Shown: one piece after another, positions 16,507-25,440 of the stretch | Position numbering within the stretch: position 1 is the stretch's first letter | Layout: every line of letters begins with the position of its first letter | NCBI GenBank assembly: GCA_009937625.1 | Contig: JAACFA010000015.1 | Coordinates: forward strand, 1 to 41,758 | Length of the DNA stretch: 41,758 bases | Direction of reading: 5' to 3' | DNA from: Gammaproteobacteria bacterium | GTDB lineage: Bacteria > Pseudomonadota > Gammaproteobacteria > GCA-001735895 | Made by a program: the position numbers and the translations under genes | The notes under the pieces: generated by a model | Told to the model about the DNA's origin: nothing | The model's input: only the letters and a program-made list of their open reading frames with translations | The model's database searches: none

Positions 16507-18422
16507 ATGCTGACAGAAATCCTGGTTCTGCTGTTTCTATCCGTGGTCAGCGTCGCGTTGTTCCGGCAACTCGATATTCCCGCTGTGCTGGGTTACCTGG
16601 TGGTGGGGCTGCTGGCCGGAGACCGCGCCTTCGGCCTGATTCAGGATTCGCATGCGATCGAGCAAATCGCTGAAATCGGCGTCGTGTTCCTGTTGTTCAC
16701 CATCGGGCTCGAGGTCTCCATTCCGCGCCTGATCGCAATGCGCAACATCGTCTTTGGCATCGGCCTGGTGCAGGTGGTGATATCTACTTTAAGCACGCTG
16801 GCACTGGGCATAATGTTCGGGCTTAGCTGGCCGGCCGCGTTTGCCGTTGGTGGCGCGCTTGCGATGTCGTCCACCGCGATCGTCACCAAGCTACTGACCG
16901 AGCAGTACGAACTGCACCTGCCGCACGGCAACATATCGCTCGGCGTGCTGCGATTTTCGCCGAACCGGGCGAGGGCTCGCTACTGGTGCCGATCAGCCTG
17001 GCACTGGCCAAGGGTGCACTCGCCTTCGCGGTAATTTTCTACGCCGGGCAATACCTGATTCGACCCGCTGTACGCATGATCGCCGCCACGCATTCGAGCG
17101 AACTGTTTACGCTGTTCATCCTGCTGATCGCGTTGCTTGCAGCCTGGCTTACCTGGCAACTCGGGCTATCGCTGGCGATGGGTGCCTTCCTGGCGGGCAT
17201 TATGCTCGCCGAAACCGAGTATCAACATCACGTCGAGAATGAAATTCGCCCGTTTCGCGACGTTCTCTTGGGGCTGTTTTTCATTTCCGTGGGATCGCAG
17301 TTCGACTGGCATATCATCCTCGATGAAACGCTCGAAGTAGCGGTTATGACCCTCGGGTTGATCGCCGGCAAGGGGCTTGCGGTTACCCTGATCACCGCCG
17401 TCGCGGGCTACGGCAGGGGGATCGCGATTCGCGCCGGGATTCTGCTCGGCCAGGGCAGCGAGTTCGGTTTTGCGCTGCTGGCAGTCGCCATTACTTCCGG
17501 CCTGCTGAGTCTCGACCTGAGCCAGCCGATCATCGCCGCCATCATTCTCAGCATGGCGATTTCGCCGATGCTGATTCGCCACAACGAAGCCATCGCGCTG
17601 CGCTTCGCGCCGGAATACGCGGGCAGCCTCGACCGCGTCGAACTCGACATCGCGAGCTCCTATTCGGATATGCAAAATCACGTTTTGATATGTGGCTTCG
17701 GTCGCACCGGGCAAAACCTCGCTCAATTCCTCAAGCGCGAAGGCATTCCATTCGTCGCGCTCGAGATCGACACCGAGATCGTACGCGAGGCGCGCGAAGC
17801 GGGCGAGCCCGTATTTCTCGGCGACAGCAGCAACCCGGAGATCTTGCGCCTTGCGGGTATCGAGGCGGCTCGCGTGCTGGTGGTTTCGTTTACCGGGTAC
17901 AAGGCTGCCGAACATATCGCCAAAGCCGTCAGGGAGCTGCGTCCGGAAGTTCCACTGATCATAAGAACCCGCGATGATCTTCATCTCGAGAGCCTGCTCG
18001 AATGCGGCGCCGACGAAGTCATTCCCGACACCATCGAATCGAGCATGATGCTGGCGCGCCACACGTTCGCCGCGTTGGGAGAAGACCCGCGGGCTATCGA
18101 GGAAATGCTGGACGAGGCGCGCGCGGGGCACTACGCCCGGATTCGCGCGTTTTTCCACAGCCTTAAGGATGTTGACCTGCAGACGCCAGACAATCATCAT
18201 CTGCACAGCATCGAGTTACTGCCTCGGTATCACGCGGTCGGGCGCAGCATCGAATCGCTGCGTCGCCTGCAGCAAATCCGGATAATCGGACTGCGCCGCA
18301 ACAACGTTACCAGCGACGATCCGCGTTCAGAGGTTGAGCTCAAGCCCGGCGACGTGCTAATCGTCGAGGGCCATCCGGACGATATACAGGCAGCTGAAAT
18401 CGAAATCATGTCAGGACTCTAG
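16507..18422 (+). pseudogene. Kef/CPA2-type cation:proton antiporter with TrkA domains, frameshifted
   Basis: The gene encodes a monovalent cation:proton antiporter: membrane domain, then TrkA-N ('HVLICGFGRTGQNLAQFLKR', near 17677) and a TrkA-C domain at the end. The first 148 codons are intact through 'LPHGNISLGVL' (to 16950). The frame then changes, and 'FAEPGEGSLLVPISLALAKG' continues in another frame from about 16953. In relatives about 15 residues beginning with 'LFQDLAV' lie between these pieces, so roughly 45 nt, not a multiple of three, are missing from the ion-pathway core. Everything downstream is well preserved, which suggests a recent event or an assembly error. As written, no full antiporter is made. 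Confidence 0.85.
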
Positions 18423-18428
18423 GCCAAC

Positions 18429-19160
18429 ATGACAGACCACCCTTCAGCGAGGGCGCCGGCACTGACGTGGCGGCTGCGGGTCTCGCGGCGAGCGCGCTAC
18501 GCGAAACTGCAAATCAAACCCTATGGCGGGCTGGAAGTCGTTATTCCGACTCGGTTTCCGCGCGCCGATGTTCCTTTCCTGGTGGCGAAACACGCCGACT
18601 GGGCGCGCCGCCAGCTCGACAAGCAGGCCAGGCTGCGGCAATCGATTCGTCCACCGCAGCATCTGGCACTGGCCTACGACAACAGTTCGACCCCGGTGAT
18701 CTATCCCAACCAGTCGCTGGCATTCAACTACGACCTGTTCAGCGAGTCGCCGCTCGAACGAATCGTCATCGAGTCCGATAGCCAACCGCAGCAGATACGC
18801 GAGCTGCGCGCCTGGATTCGGCAGCGGGCCAGGGCATTGTTACCGCAACGCCTGGACGAGATATCGCGCCGGACCGGGCTGGATTTCAGGCGCGTGACGA
18901 TTCGCAGTCAAAAAACACGCTGGGGCAGCTGCTCGAGCCGCGGGCATATCAGCCTCAACGATCAACTGCTGTTCCTGCCCGCCAGTACCGTCGATTACCT
19001 GATGATTCACGAGTTATGCCATACCCACCACCTCAATCATTCGCATCAATTCTGGCAACTGGTAGAAAGCCGCTGCCCCGATTACCGCAGCCACGAAAAG
19101 CTGCTCAGCCGCTCACGCAACCTGGTGCCCGACTGGTTCCTGATGGATCTCTTTAGCTGA
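18429..19160 (+). CDS. YgjP-like zinc metallopeptidase-domain protein (DUF45)
   Basis: A 243-residue protein of the YgjP/SprT-like zincin family. The zinc motif is 'MIHELCHTHHLNHSHQFW', an HExxH variant with a third ligand downstream. The preceding signature 'RSQKTRWGSCSSRGHISLN' is diagnostic. The N-terminal half is a beta-rich domain ('ARYAKLQIKPYGGLEVVIP'). E. coli YgjP has been reported to hydrolyse UTP, while the fold suggests a peptidase, so the activity is open. It starts 6 nt after the antiporter stop codon and was probably cotranscribed with it. Confidence 0.82.
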   Translation: MTDHPSARAPALTWRLRVSRRARYAKLQIKPYGGLEVVIPTRFPRADVPFLVAKHADWARRQLDKQARLRQSIRPPQHLALAYDNSSTPVIYPNQSLAFNYDLFSESPLERIVIESDSQPQQIRELRAWIRQRARALLPQRLDEISRRTGLDFRRVTIRSQKTRWGSCSSRGHISLNDQLLFLPASTVDYLMIHELCHTHHLNHSHQFWQLVESRCPDYRSHEKLLSRSRNLVPDWFLMDLFS

Positions 19161-19241
19161 CAGCCTAACGGCCATCGGCCCGCTTCTTTTATTCTGGAGA
19201 AGATGGATTGTCCGCACCGGGTCATACGGGCCGCGGTACGG

Positions 19242-19739
19242 TTAGTTCGGCTGGCTGCGTTGCATGTACTCGATTTTGTTTTCGATCAACAAGCTCTTGG
19301 CTCGCGACAGGGAGGTCTGGCTGGCAAAGGGCCCTAATTGTACGCGGTGCCAGGTTTCGTCATTGACCACGGCAGACTTGACCGAGGCCTGCAGACCGAG
19401 GAAGGCCAGTTGCGCCTTCAGGCTGTCGGCCTCTTCGGCGCTCTGGAACGATCCGACCTGCAGAATGGACTGGTCCACCGCCTCCTTGTTGATACTCGGA
19501 TTTTCGATCGCGGCGCGCTCTTCGTCGGAAATCGGGATATCGACCTTGCGTTTCGGTAATACCGAGTAGAAATCGATGGTCGGCTTGTTTTCGCTGCCGA
19601 CCTGAGGCTGTTCACTGCTGCTACCCGCACCGCTGTCGACGATTTTCTTATCGAGAAACAGGATGAAGGCGACGAAGGAAAACAGCATCAGGAAAAGGAA
19701 TGTCCAGACCCAGGGCGATGTCGACTGTTTCTGTGCCAT
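19242..19739 (-). CDS. SPOR-domain inner-membrane protein (FtsN-like)
   Basis: A 165-residue bitopic protein: short cytoplasmic tail, one transmembrane helix ('VWTFLFLMLFSFVAFILFL', residues 12-30), a linker, then a C-terminal SPOR domain from about residue 90 ('LQVGSFQSAEEADSLKAQL', 'WHRVQLGPFASQTSLSRA'). SPOR domains bind denuded septal glycan. It follows argS by 9 nt, and argS next to a SPOR protein near priA is a conserved gammaproteobacterial order. The short linker and the lack of recognisable FtsN essential motifs mean it may be a paralogue rather than FtsN itself. Confidence 0.82.
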   Translation of the reverse strand: MAQKQSTSPWVWTFLFLMLFSFVAFILFLDKKIVDSGAGSSSEQPQVGSENKPTIDFYSVLPKRKVDIPISDEERAAIENPSINKEAVDQSILQVGSFQSAEEADSLKAQLAFLGLQASVKSAVVNDETWHRVQLGPFASQTSLSRAKSLLIENKIEYMQRSQPN

Positions 19740-19748
19740 ATTGACGCG

Positions 19749-21500
19749 CTACATTTTTTCGGGCGCGGAAACGCCCATCAGCTTAAGGCCGTTGCGCAAT
19801 ACCTGCCCCACCGCAGACGCCAGCGCGATGCGGGCGTCGCGCAACTCCACGTCGTCGACGATAAACTGGTGCGCGTTGTACCAGGAGTGAAAGTGGTTGG
19901 CCAGTTCACGCAGGTAGTTGACCACCAGGTGCGGTTCGCGGCGCAGGGCAGCGGACTCGACGCGCTCGGGAAACAGGCCCAACTGTTTGACCAGCGCCTG
20001 TTCGTGCGCGTTGTCGAGACGCGCCAGGTTGGCCTCGGCGCTCGATATCTCTAATCCCTTCTCGACGCATTGCCGGTGCACGCTGCAGATTCGCGCATGC
20101 GCGTATTGCAGGTAATAGACCGGGTTGTCGCTCGATTGCTCGCGCGCCAGGTCGAGGTCGAAGTCCATGTGCTGCTCGGCCTTGCGCATTACGTAAAAGA
20201 AACGCGCGGCATCCTGCCCGACGTCTTCGCGCAGCTGCCTGAGGGTGACAAATTCCCCGGAGCGGGTCGACATCGAAATCTTTTCGCCGTTTTCGAACAG
20301 GTTCGCAAACTGCACCAGCTGGATCTCGAGGTCAGCGGCGCTATAACCCAGCGCGCTCAACGAGGCCTTGACGCGGGCGATGTAACCATGATGGTCGGCG
20401 CCCCAGATATTGATGACCTTGTCGAACCCGCGCTCGAACTTGTTCATATGGTAGGCGATATCGGAAGCAAAATAGGTGGTCTGGCCGTTCTCTCTGCGTA
20501 CCACGCGATCCTTCTCGTCGCCAAACTCGGTCGAACGAAACCACAGCGCACCGCTCTGTTCGTATACATGACCGTTATCCTGTAACCGGGTGATGGCGGT
20601 TTCGATCAAACCCTCGTCGCTTAATGAGCGTTCCGAAAACCAGCAGTCGAAATCGACGCCAAAAGCATGCAGGTCGTTGCGGATAACCTCGACCAGCGTA
20701 TTCAGCGCGAGATCGAAGACGATGCCGTAGTCATCCTCGCCGAGCAGGCCGTGGGCATTGGCGATCAGGTGATCGATGTGTTTTTCCTTGTCACCGGCAG
20801 GCGCGTCCTCGAACACGTCGGCATAAACCTGCGCCGCGGGCCGGCGAAAACGCTCACCGTTTTCGCGATGCAGGGTCGCGGCGATATCCCAGACGTAGTC
20901 GCCCTGGTAACCGTTACTCGGGAATTCGATGGATTCGCCACAGAGCTCGAGGTAACGCAGCCAGGTCGAGGTACCCAGTATGTGCATCTGGCGCCCGGCG
21001 TCGTTGACATAATATTCTCTCTGTACCTCGTAGCCGACAAATTCCAGCAGGTTCGCCAGGGTAGCGCCATAGGCGGCGCCGCGTCCGTGACCAACGTGCA
21101 GCGGCCCGGTCGGATTTGCCGACACGAACTCGACCTGGATTCTGCCGCCCTGACCCAGCAGGCTGCGTCCGAAGCTATCGGCCTGCTCCAGAATCCGGTT
21201 GACGATCGACTGGCTGGTGCCGCTGGCGACGAAAAAATTGATGAAACCCGGACCCGCAATCTCGATCCGGTCGATACCGCCGGCGGCAGCGATCCGGTCG
21301 ACGATCAACTGCGCGAGGTCGCGCGGAGGCATGCCTGACGGTTTCGCCAGCATCAGCGCGATGTTCGAGGCGTAGTCACCCTGGGCAGGGTCTTTCGACG
21401 GCGTTATCTGGATATTGTAGCCGAGCCCGGACGGGATCTGCGAAGCCTGTTCAAGCTCGAGCAGAGCCTGCGCGATCAGATCGTTAATGATTTGCTTCAA
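19749..21500 (-). CDS. argS: Arginyl-tRNA synthetase
   Basis: A class Ia synthetase of 583 residues that charges tRNA-Arg. It has the N-terminal tRNA D-loop-binding domain ('DYASNIALMLAKPSGMPPRD'), the HIGH-type motif 'SANPTGPLHVGHGRG', the KMSKS-like 'GEKISMSTRSGEFVTLRQL', and the DALR anticodon-binding domain to the end. The start is not ATG. TTG at 21500 gives 'MKQIINDLIAQAL', which matches the family N-terminus; another in-frame TTG is at 21527. Neither has a strong ribosome site. The SPOR gene follows 9 nt downstream. Confidence 0.95.
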   Translation of the reverse strand: MKQIINDLIAQALLELEQASQIPSGLGYNIQITPSKDPAQGDYASNIALMLAKPSGMPPRDLAQLIVDRIAAAGGIDRIEIAGPGFINFFVASGTSQSIVNRILEQADSFGRSLLGQGGRIQVEFVSANPTGPLHVGHGRGAAYGATLANLLEFVGYEVQREYYVNDAGRQMHILGTSTWLRYLELCGESIEFPSNGYQGDYVWDIAATLHRENGERFRRPAAQVYADVFEDAPAGDKEKHIDHLIANAHGLLGEDDYGIVFDLALNTLVEVIRNDLHAFGVDFDCWFSERSLSDEGLIETAITRLQDNGHVYEQSGALWFRSTEFGDEKDRVVRRENGQTTYFASDIAYHMNKFERGFDKVINIWGADHHGYIARVKASLSALGYSAADLEIQLVQFANLFENGEKISMSTRSGEFVTLRQLREDVGQDAARFFYVMRKAEQHMDFDLDLAREQSSDNPVYYLQYAHARICSVHRQCVEKGLEISSAEANLARLDNAHEQALVKQLGLFPERVESAALRREPHLVVNYLRELANHFHSWYNAHQFIVDDVELRDARIALASAVGQVLRNGLKLMGVSAPEKM

Positions 21501-21643
21501 AGACTGGAACCCGCAACCGGAAGGCAAAAATGAACGGGGATTTTACCCGAGGCGATCAGCCCGGGCCAGCCATCTTTGCAGGCTTTTCTCGGCATCGTAA
21601 CTATTTACGGCAGAATCTTTAAAACCCGCGCCGTATTCCAGGA

Positions 21644-23839
21644 TTAGAGGTCGTAAGCGTCAACGTCGATGCTCCAGCTCACACGCGCGCTGCTCGACAG
21701 CTCCTCGATAGCGGGCATGGCCTGTTTTAACACCGAGCGCAGCACCTGGTAATCCTGCGAGATCAGGCACAGTTGGGCGCGGTAGCGGCCAATGCGGCGC
21801 GTCATCAACGCCGGCATCGGGCCGACGCAGCTGAGCGCGTCGAAACGCCTGGCGTTAGCCAGTAACGCCTTGATGTCCTCCAGTTTTTGCAGCGCGGCCT
21901 TGAGTTCGACGGCATCCGCGCGAAACATTACGACGCGCGCATAGGGCGGGAAACCGAAACTGCGGCGTTCCCGCAGCAGGCTGCCAGCAATTTCGCGGTA
22001 ATCCTGGCGCAACAGCGCCTGCATCAGGGGATGCTCGGTAAACCGCGTTTGCAAAATCGCCTCCCCCTGGCGATCACCCCGCCCGGCGCGCCCCGACACC
22101 TGGAACAGGGTCTGCACCAGGCGCTCGCTGGCGCGATATGACGCGCTGAACAGGGCCTGGTCGGCATCGAGAATCACGCTCAGGGTAATCGCCGGGTAAT
22201 CGTGGCCCTTGGCAATCATCTGGGTGCCGATCAGGATGCAGGGCGCACCGCTTTGCAACTGTTGCAGGCGCGATTTGAGCGCTTCACGAGATGCGATCAC
22301 ATCACGATCGATACGCACAATCGGCGTTTCCGGATAGCGCTGCGCCAGCCCCTGCTCGAGCTGCTCGGTGCCGATGCCGTAGTGCTTGACCTCGTCATGA
22401 CCGCATTCGGGGCAGTTCTCCGGCACCCCCTGGCTGTAGCCGCAATGGTGGCATAACAAGCCGTGCACCGACTGGTGCAGCGTCAGGCGCGCATCGCAAT
22501 GCTGGCACAGCGCCTGCCAGCCGCACTCGTGGCACATTACGATCGGGGCGAAGCCACGGCGGTTAAGATAAATCAGTACCTGGCCGGAAGCCGCCAGGTG
22601 TTGCTCGATACGCGCGAAGGTCTGCGCGCTGCAGCCGAACTCGAAGCGACTGTTGCGCACATCGACGAGTTCCAGGCGCGGCGGCGGAAAGCGGGTTGGC
22701 CGACGATCGATGAAGTAGCGGTAATAGGTATCGCGACTGCAGTTGCAGATGCTTTCCAGCGACGGAGTCGCAGACCCGAGGACGATCGGAATATCGAGCA
22801 TTTGCGCGCGCTTGATCGCGACGTCGCGCGCGTGATAGCGGATCCCGTCTTCCTGGCGATAAGAGTGATCATGCTCTTCGTCGATGATGATCAGGCCGAG
22901 ATCCCCGCATTGCGAAAACAGGCTAGAACGGGTACCGAGCATGATGCTGACCTCGCCACGGCGGAACCGGTCCCAGGCGTGAAACCGCCGGGCCTCGGTC
23001 AGGCCAGAATGCGAAATTTCGAAGCAGGTGCCGAAGCGCTGCTCGACACGTTGAATCAACTGGTTGGTGAGGCCGATTTCAGGTACCAGGTATATCACCT
23101 GTTTGCCGGCATCCAGACACACCTGAATCAGGCGCAGATATATCTCTGTCTTGCCACTGCCGGTGATGCCATCAAGTAAATGCACGGCGAAACTTCCCAG
23201 TCGGGGCTCCAGTTCCCCAAGTATGGTGCTCTGCTCCGGACTTAGCGGCGGGACTTCGGGCGTGGCCGGCGGGTCGGGCGGGCGATCCATCCACCGCCAG
23301 CACAGCAACTGCTTCTCTTCCAGAGACTTAACCACCGGGTGCCAGTTGGGATTGATTTCCTTTAGCTCGGCCGCGGTCAGCCCGGCTTGCCGCTCGAGCA
23401 AGGCCTGGCAAATTTGGTACTGGCGCGGCGACCGTCGGCGAAGCTTATCGATTACTTCCGCGTCGGTCGTGTTCAGCCTCCAGCATTTAACCCGGGTCGA
23501 GCTATACTGCCGCGCACCGCGCAGGTAGCCTGGCAGACACTGGAACACCACATCACCGAGTGGTTGCAGGTAGTAATCCGACATCCAGTGCGCCAGTGAC
23601 AGCATATGCGCGTCGAGCACCGGTTGTTGATCGAGAAGGGCCTGCACCGGCTTGATGCGCGTCCGATCGAACTCGCTGTCGACACTGGCGTCGAGCAGCA
23701 CCCCGGTGCGAATGCCACTGGTAAAGGGCAGACGATAACGGGTGCCCGGGATTGCCGGATCACCCTCCGGTAACGCGTATTCGAACACGCGGTACAGCGG
23801 CAGCGCGATGGCGAAACGGGCGAAACGGGTTTGCGGCAC
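21644..23839 (-). CDS. priA: Primosomal helicase PriA
   Basis: The replication-restart helicase, 731 residues, which reloads the replisome at stalled forks. The N-terminal 3'-end-binding domain is followed by the helicase core: Walker A 'LLDGITGSGKTEIYL', DEEH box 'LIIIDEEHDHSYRQ', and motif VI 'FQVSGRAGRG'. The zinc region has eight cysteines ('CHECGWQALCQHC', 'CHHCGYSQGVPENCPECG'). The start is GTG at 23839, directly before the conserved 'PQTRFARFAIALPL'. A TATGAT on the minus strand (23865-23870) could be its -10. It shares its upstream region with hemH. Confidence 0.95.
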   Translation of the reverse strand: MPQTRFARFAIALPLYRVFEYALPEGDPAIPGTRYRLPFTSGIRTGVLLDASVDSEFDRTRIKPVQALLDQQPVLDAHMLSLAHWMSDYYLQPLGDVVFQCLPGYLRGARQYSSTRVKCWRLNTTDAEVIDKLRRRSPRQYQICQALLERQAGLTAAELKEINPNWHPVVKSLEEKQLLCWRWMDRPPDPPATPEVPPLSPEQSTILGELEPRLGSFAVHLLDGITGSGKTEIYLRLIQVCLDAGKQVIYLVPEIGLTNQLIQRVEQRFGTCFEISHSGLTEARRFHAWDRFRRGEVSIMLGTRSSLFSQCGDLGLIIIDEEHDHSYRQEDGIRYHARDVAIKRAQMLDIPIVLGSATPSLESICNCSRDTYYRYFIDRRPTRFPPPRLELVDVRNSRFEFGCSAQTFARIEQHLAASGQVLIYLNRRGFAPIVMCHECGWQALCQHCDARLTLHQSVHGLLCHHCGYSQGVPENCPECGHDEVKHYGIGTEQLEQGLAQRYPETPIVRIDRDVIASREALKSRLQQLQSGAPCILIGTQMIAKGHDYPAITLSVILDADQALFSASYRASERLVQTLFQVSGRAGRGDRQGEAILQTRFTEHPLMQALLRQDYREIAGSLLRERRSFGFPPYARVVMFRADAVELKAALQKLEDIKALLANARRFDALSCVGPMPALMTRRIGRYRAQLCLISQDYQVLRSVLKQAMPAIEELSSSARVSWSIDVDAYDL

Positions 23840-24382
23840 GCGATTAACTCGAGTTTAAAGTTGAATCATACTCGAATTGACAGCCACGCTCAGCCGCATA
23901 AACAGGTAAAAGTCGAGATTCACTTAGCACGCTTTATTAAAGTCATTTCGAGTAAGTAATTGCTAAATTATTAAGAAATGGTGACAAATGGTTTTATCCA
24001 CATTTTCTGTGGATAAGTCTGTGCATGAAATGCCGACAACGCGCTGCAAGCCGCATTATTGCTCGTCATCTATTAAATTGTTCATTTTTTCGTCGTTTTT
24101 ATTTTTGCTTATAATTCATACACTTACAAAGACTGATCAAATATTGACCGCTAATTCGGGAGAAAATGAGGGACAGATAGGCAGGCACAATCACTCATGT
24201 GCATATCTTCGCACTGTCAATAGTTCCCGGTTATTTTTTTAAATAATTTTATTAATCGAATCAAAATATTTGATCGAAAATTACAATTATCGTTCTGAGT
24301 AAAAAATATTCGCGCCGGATTCCCAGTGACATTGAAAGGCGCGCCGATTAAACTGGCCGCGTTTTTTGACCCGAGTCTAGCC
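23840..24382. other. AT-rich intergenic region with inverted DnaA boxes (candidate replication-linked site)
   Basis: This is the longest gene-free stretch of the window, between divergent priA and hemH. It holds two perfect DnaA boxes facing each other: TTATCCACA (23994-24002) and TGTGGATAA (24008-24016), separated by 5 nt. Two one-mismatch boxes lie at 24020-24028 (TGTGCATGA) and 24198-24206 (TGTGCATAT). A very AT-rich block (about 24231-24290) resembles a DNA-unwinding element. Candidate promoter pieces are TATGAT (minus, 23865-23870) for priA and TTGACA-N16-TAAACA (plus, 23877-23904). It could be an origin, a DnaA-titrating site, or a DnaA-regulated promoter. No dnaA, dnaN or mnmG is present, so an oriC call is tentative. 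Confidence 0.4.
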
Positions 24383-25366
24383 ATGCCCGCCAGAACCGCG
24401 GTACTACTATCCAACCTGGGAACACCCGACACGCTCGAGCGCGCCTCGGTGAAGCGCTTTCTGCGCGAGTTTTTATCCGACCCGCTGGTCGTCAGGCTGC
24501 CGCGGCTGCTATGGCTACCGCTGCTGCACGGCGTCATCCTGCCGTTGCGCAGCGGCAAGACGCTGCAGGCCTACAGCCGCGTCTGGGGCGAGGAGGGCTC
24601 GCCGCTGCTGGCCTACTCCAACCGCCAGCGGCAGGCGCTGCAGCAGAAACTGCTGGAACGGGCGCACGTCGATCTGGTAATGCGTTACGGCAACCCGTCC
24701 TACCTGTCGGTGCTGCGCCTGCTGCGTGACGCCGGAGTCGAAAAGCTGGTGGTGCTGCCGCTGTACCCACAGTACTCGGTGACGACCACCGCGACCAGTT
24801 ACAAGCACCTGATGACCATGCTCAGGCAATTGAACTGGAAGCCAGCCCTCGAATTCATCGGTTATTATCCAGATAATCCGGCCTATATCGACGCGCTGGC
24901 AGAGTCGGTGCGCGAGCACTGGCAGCAACAACAGCGGCACCTACTGATGTCTTTCCACGGCCTGCCGCAGGCCAATATCGACCGCGGCGATCCTTACCAG
25001 CGACAATGCGAGACTACCGCCGGCCTGCTGGCGGCGAAGCTGGGACTGGATGATTCACAGTGGTCGATCGGCTACCAGTCGCGCTTCGGCAAGCAGGCCT
25101 GGATTCAGCCCTATACTTCTGATGTGCTGCAGCAGCTGGTCGGGCGCGGCGTCAAGGCGGTGGACGTCATCTGCCCGGGCTTCTCGGCGGACTGCCTAGA
25201 AACCCTGGACGAGATCGAGGTCGAGTACCGCGAGGAGTTCCTGCACCTGGGCGGTAAGGAATTCAGCTACATCCATGCGCTCAACGACCGCGACGCTCAC
25301 ATCGAAATGATGCGTAGCCTGGTCGAGCCTTTCCTGGAGACCGAAGGCGCGCCCGATTCGGAATGA
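24383..25366 (+). CDS. hemH: Ferrochelatase
   Basis: The last enzyme of haem synthesis by the protoporphyrin route; it inserts iron into protoporphyrin IX. From ATG 24383 it has 327 residues and begins 'MPARTAVLLSNLGTPDTLER', the family start. Active-site motifs are 'LLMSFHGLP' (metal-binding His) and 'ICPGFSADCLETLDEI' (the catalytic acidic helix). 'YPQYSVTTTATSY' is the usual porphyrin-pocket segment. An in-frame GTG at 24326 would add 19 residues with no family counterpart. It is the first gene of a plus-strand run with an SbmA-like transporter and a TANGO2-family protein. Confidence 0.93.
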   Translation: MPARTAVLLSNLGTPDTLERASVKRFLREFLSDPLVVRLPRLLWLPLLHGVILPLRSGKTLQAYSRVWGEEGSPLLAYSNRQRQALQQKLLERAHVDLVMRYGNPSYLSVLRLLRDAGVEKLVVLPLYPQYSVTTTATSYKHLMTMLRQLNWKPALEFIGYYPDNPAYIDALAESVREHWQQQQRHLLMSFHGLPQANIDRGDPYQRQCETTAGLLAAKLGLDDSQWSIGYQSRFGKQAWIQPYTSDVLQQLVGRGVKAVDVICPGFSADCLETLDEIEVEYREEFLHLGGKEFSYIHALNDRDAHIEMMRSLVEPFLETEGAPDSE

Positions 25367-25440
25367 ATTATCAGCGGCGGGCGATGTCAATGAATACTTC
25401 CGTGTCAATACCGCGCTTAACCATCAAAGAGTTTTGAATC

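Noticed and set aside
17166-18206. 346-codon antisense frame opposite the antiporter remnant
   Set aside because: Shadow of the TrkA and membrane coding sequence; no motifs.
23988-24242. 84-codon plus-strand frame with a hydrophobic stretch in the priA-hemH gap
   Set aside because: It has no ribosome site, covers the DnaA boxes, has AT-rich atypical codon use and resembles no protein.
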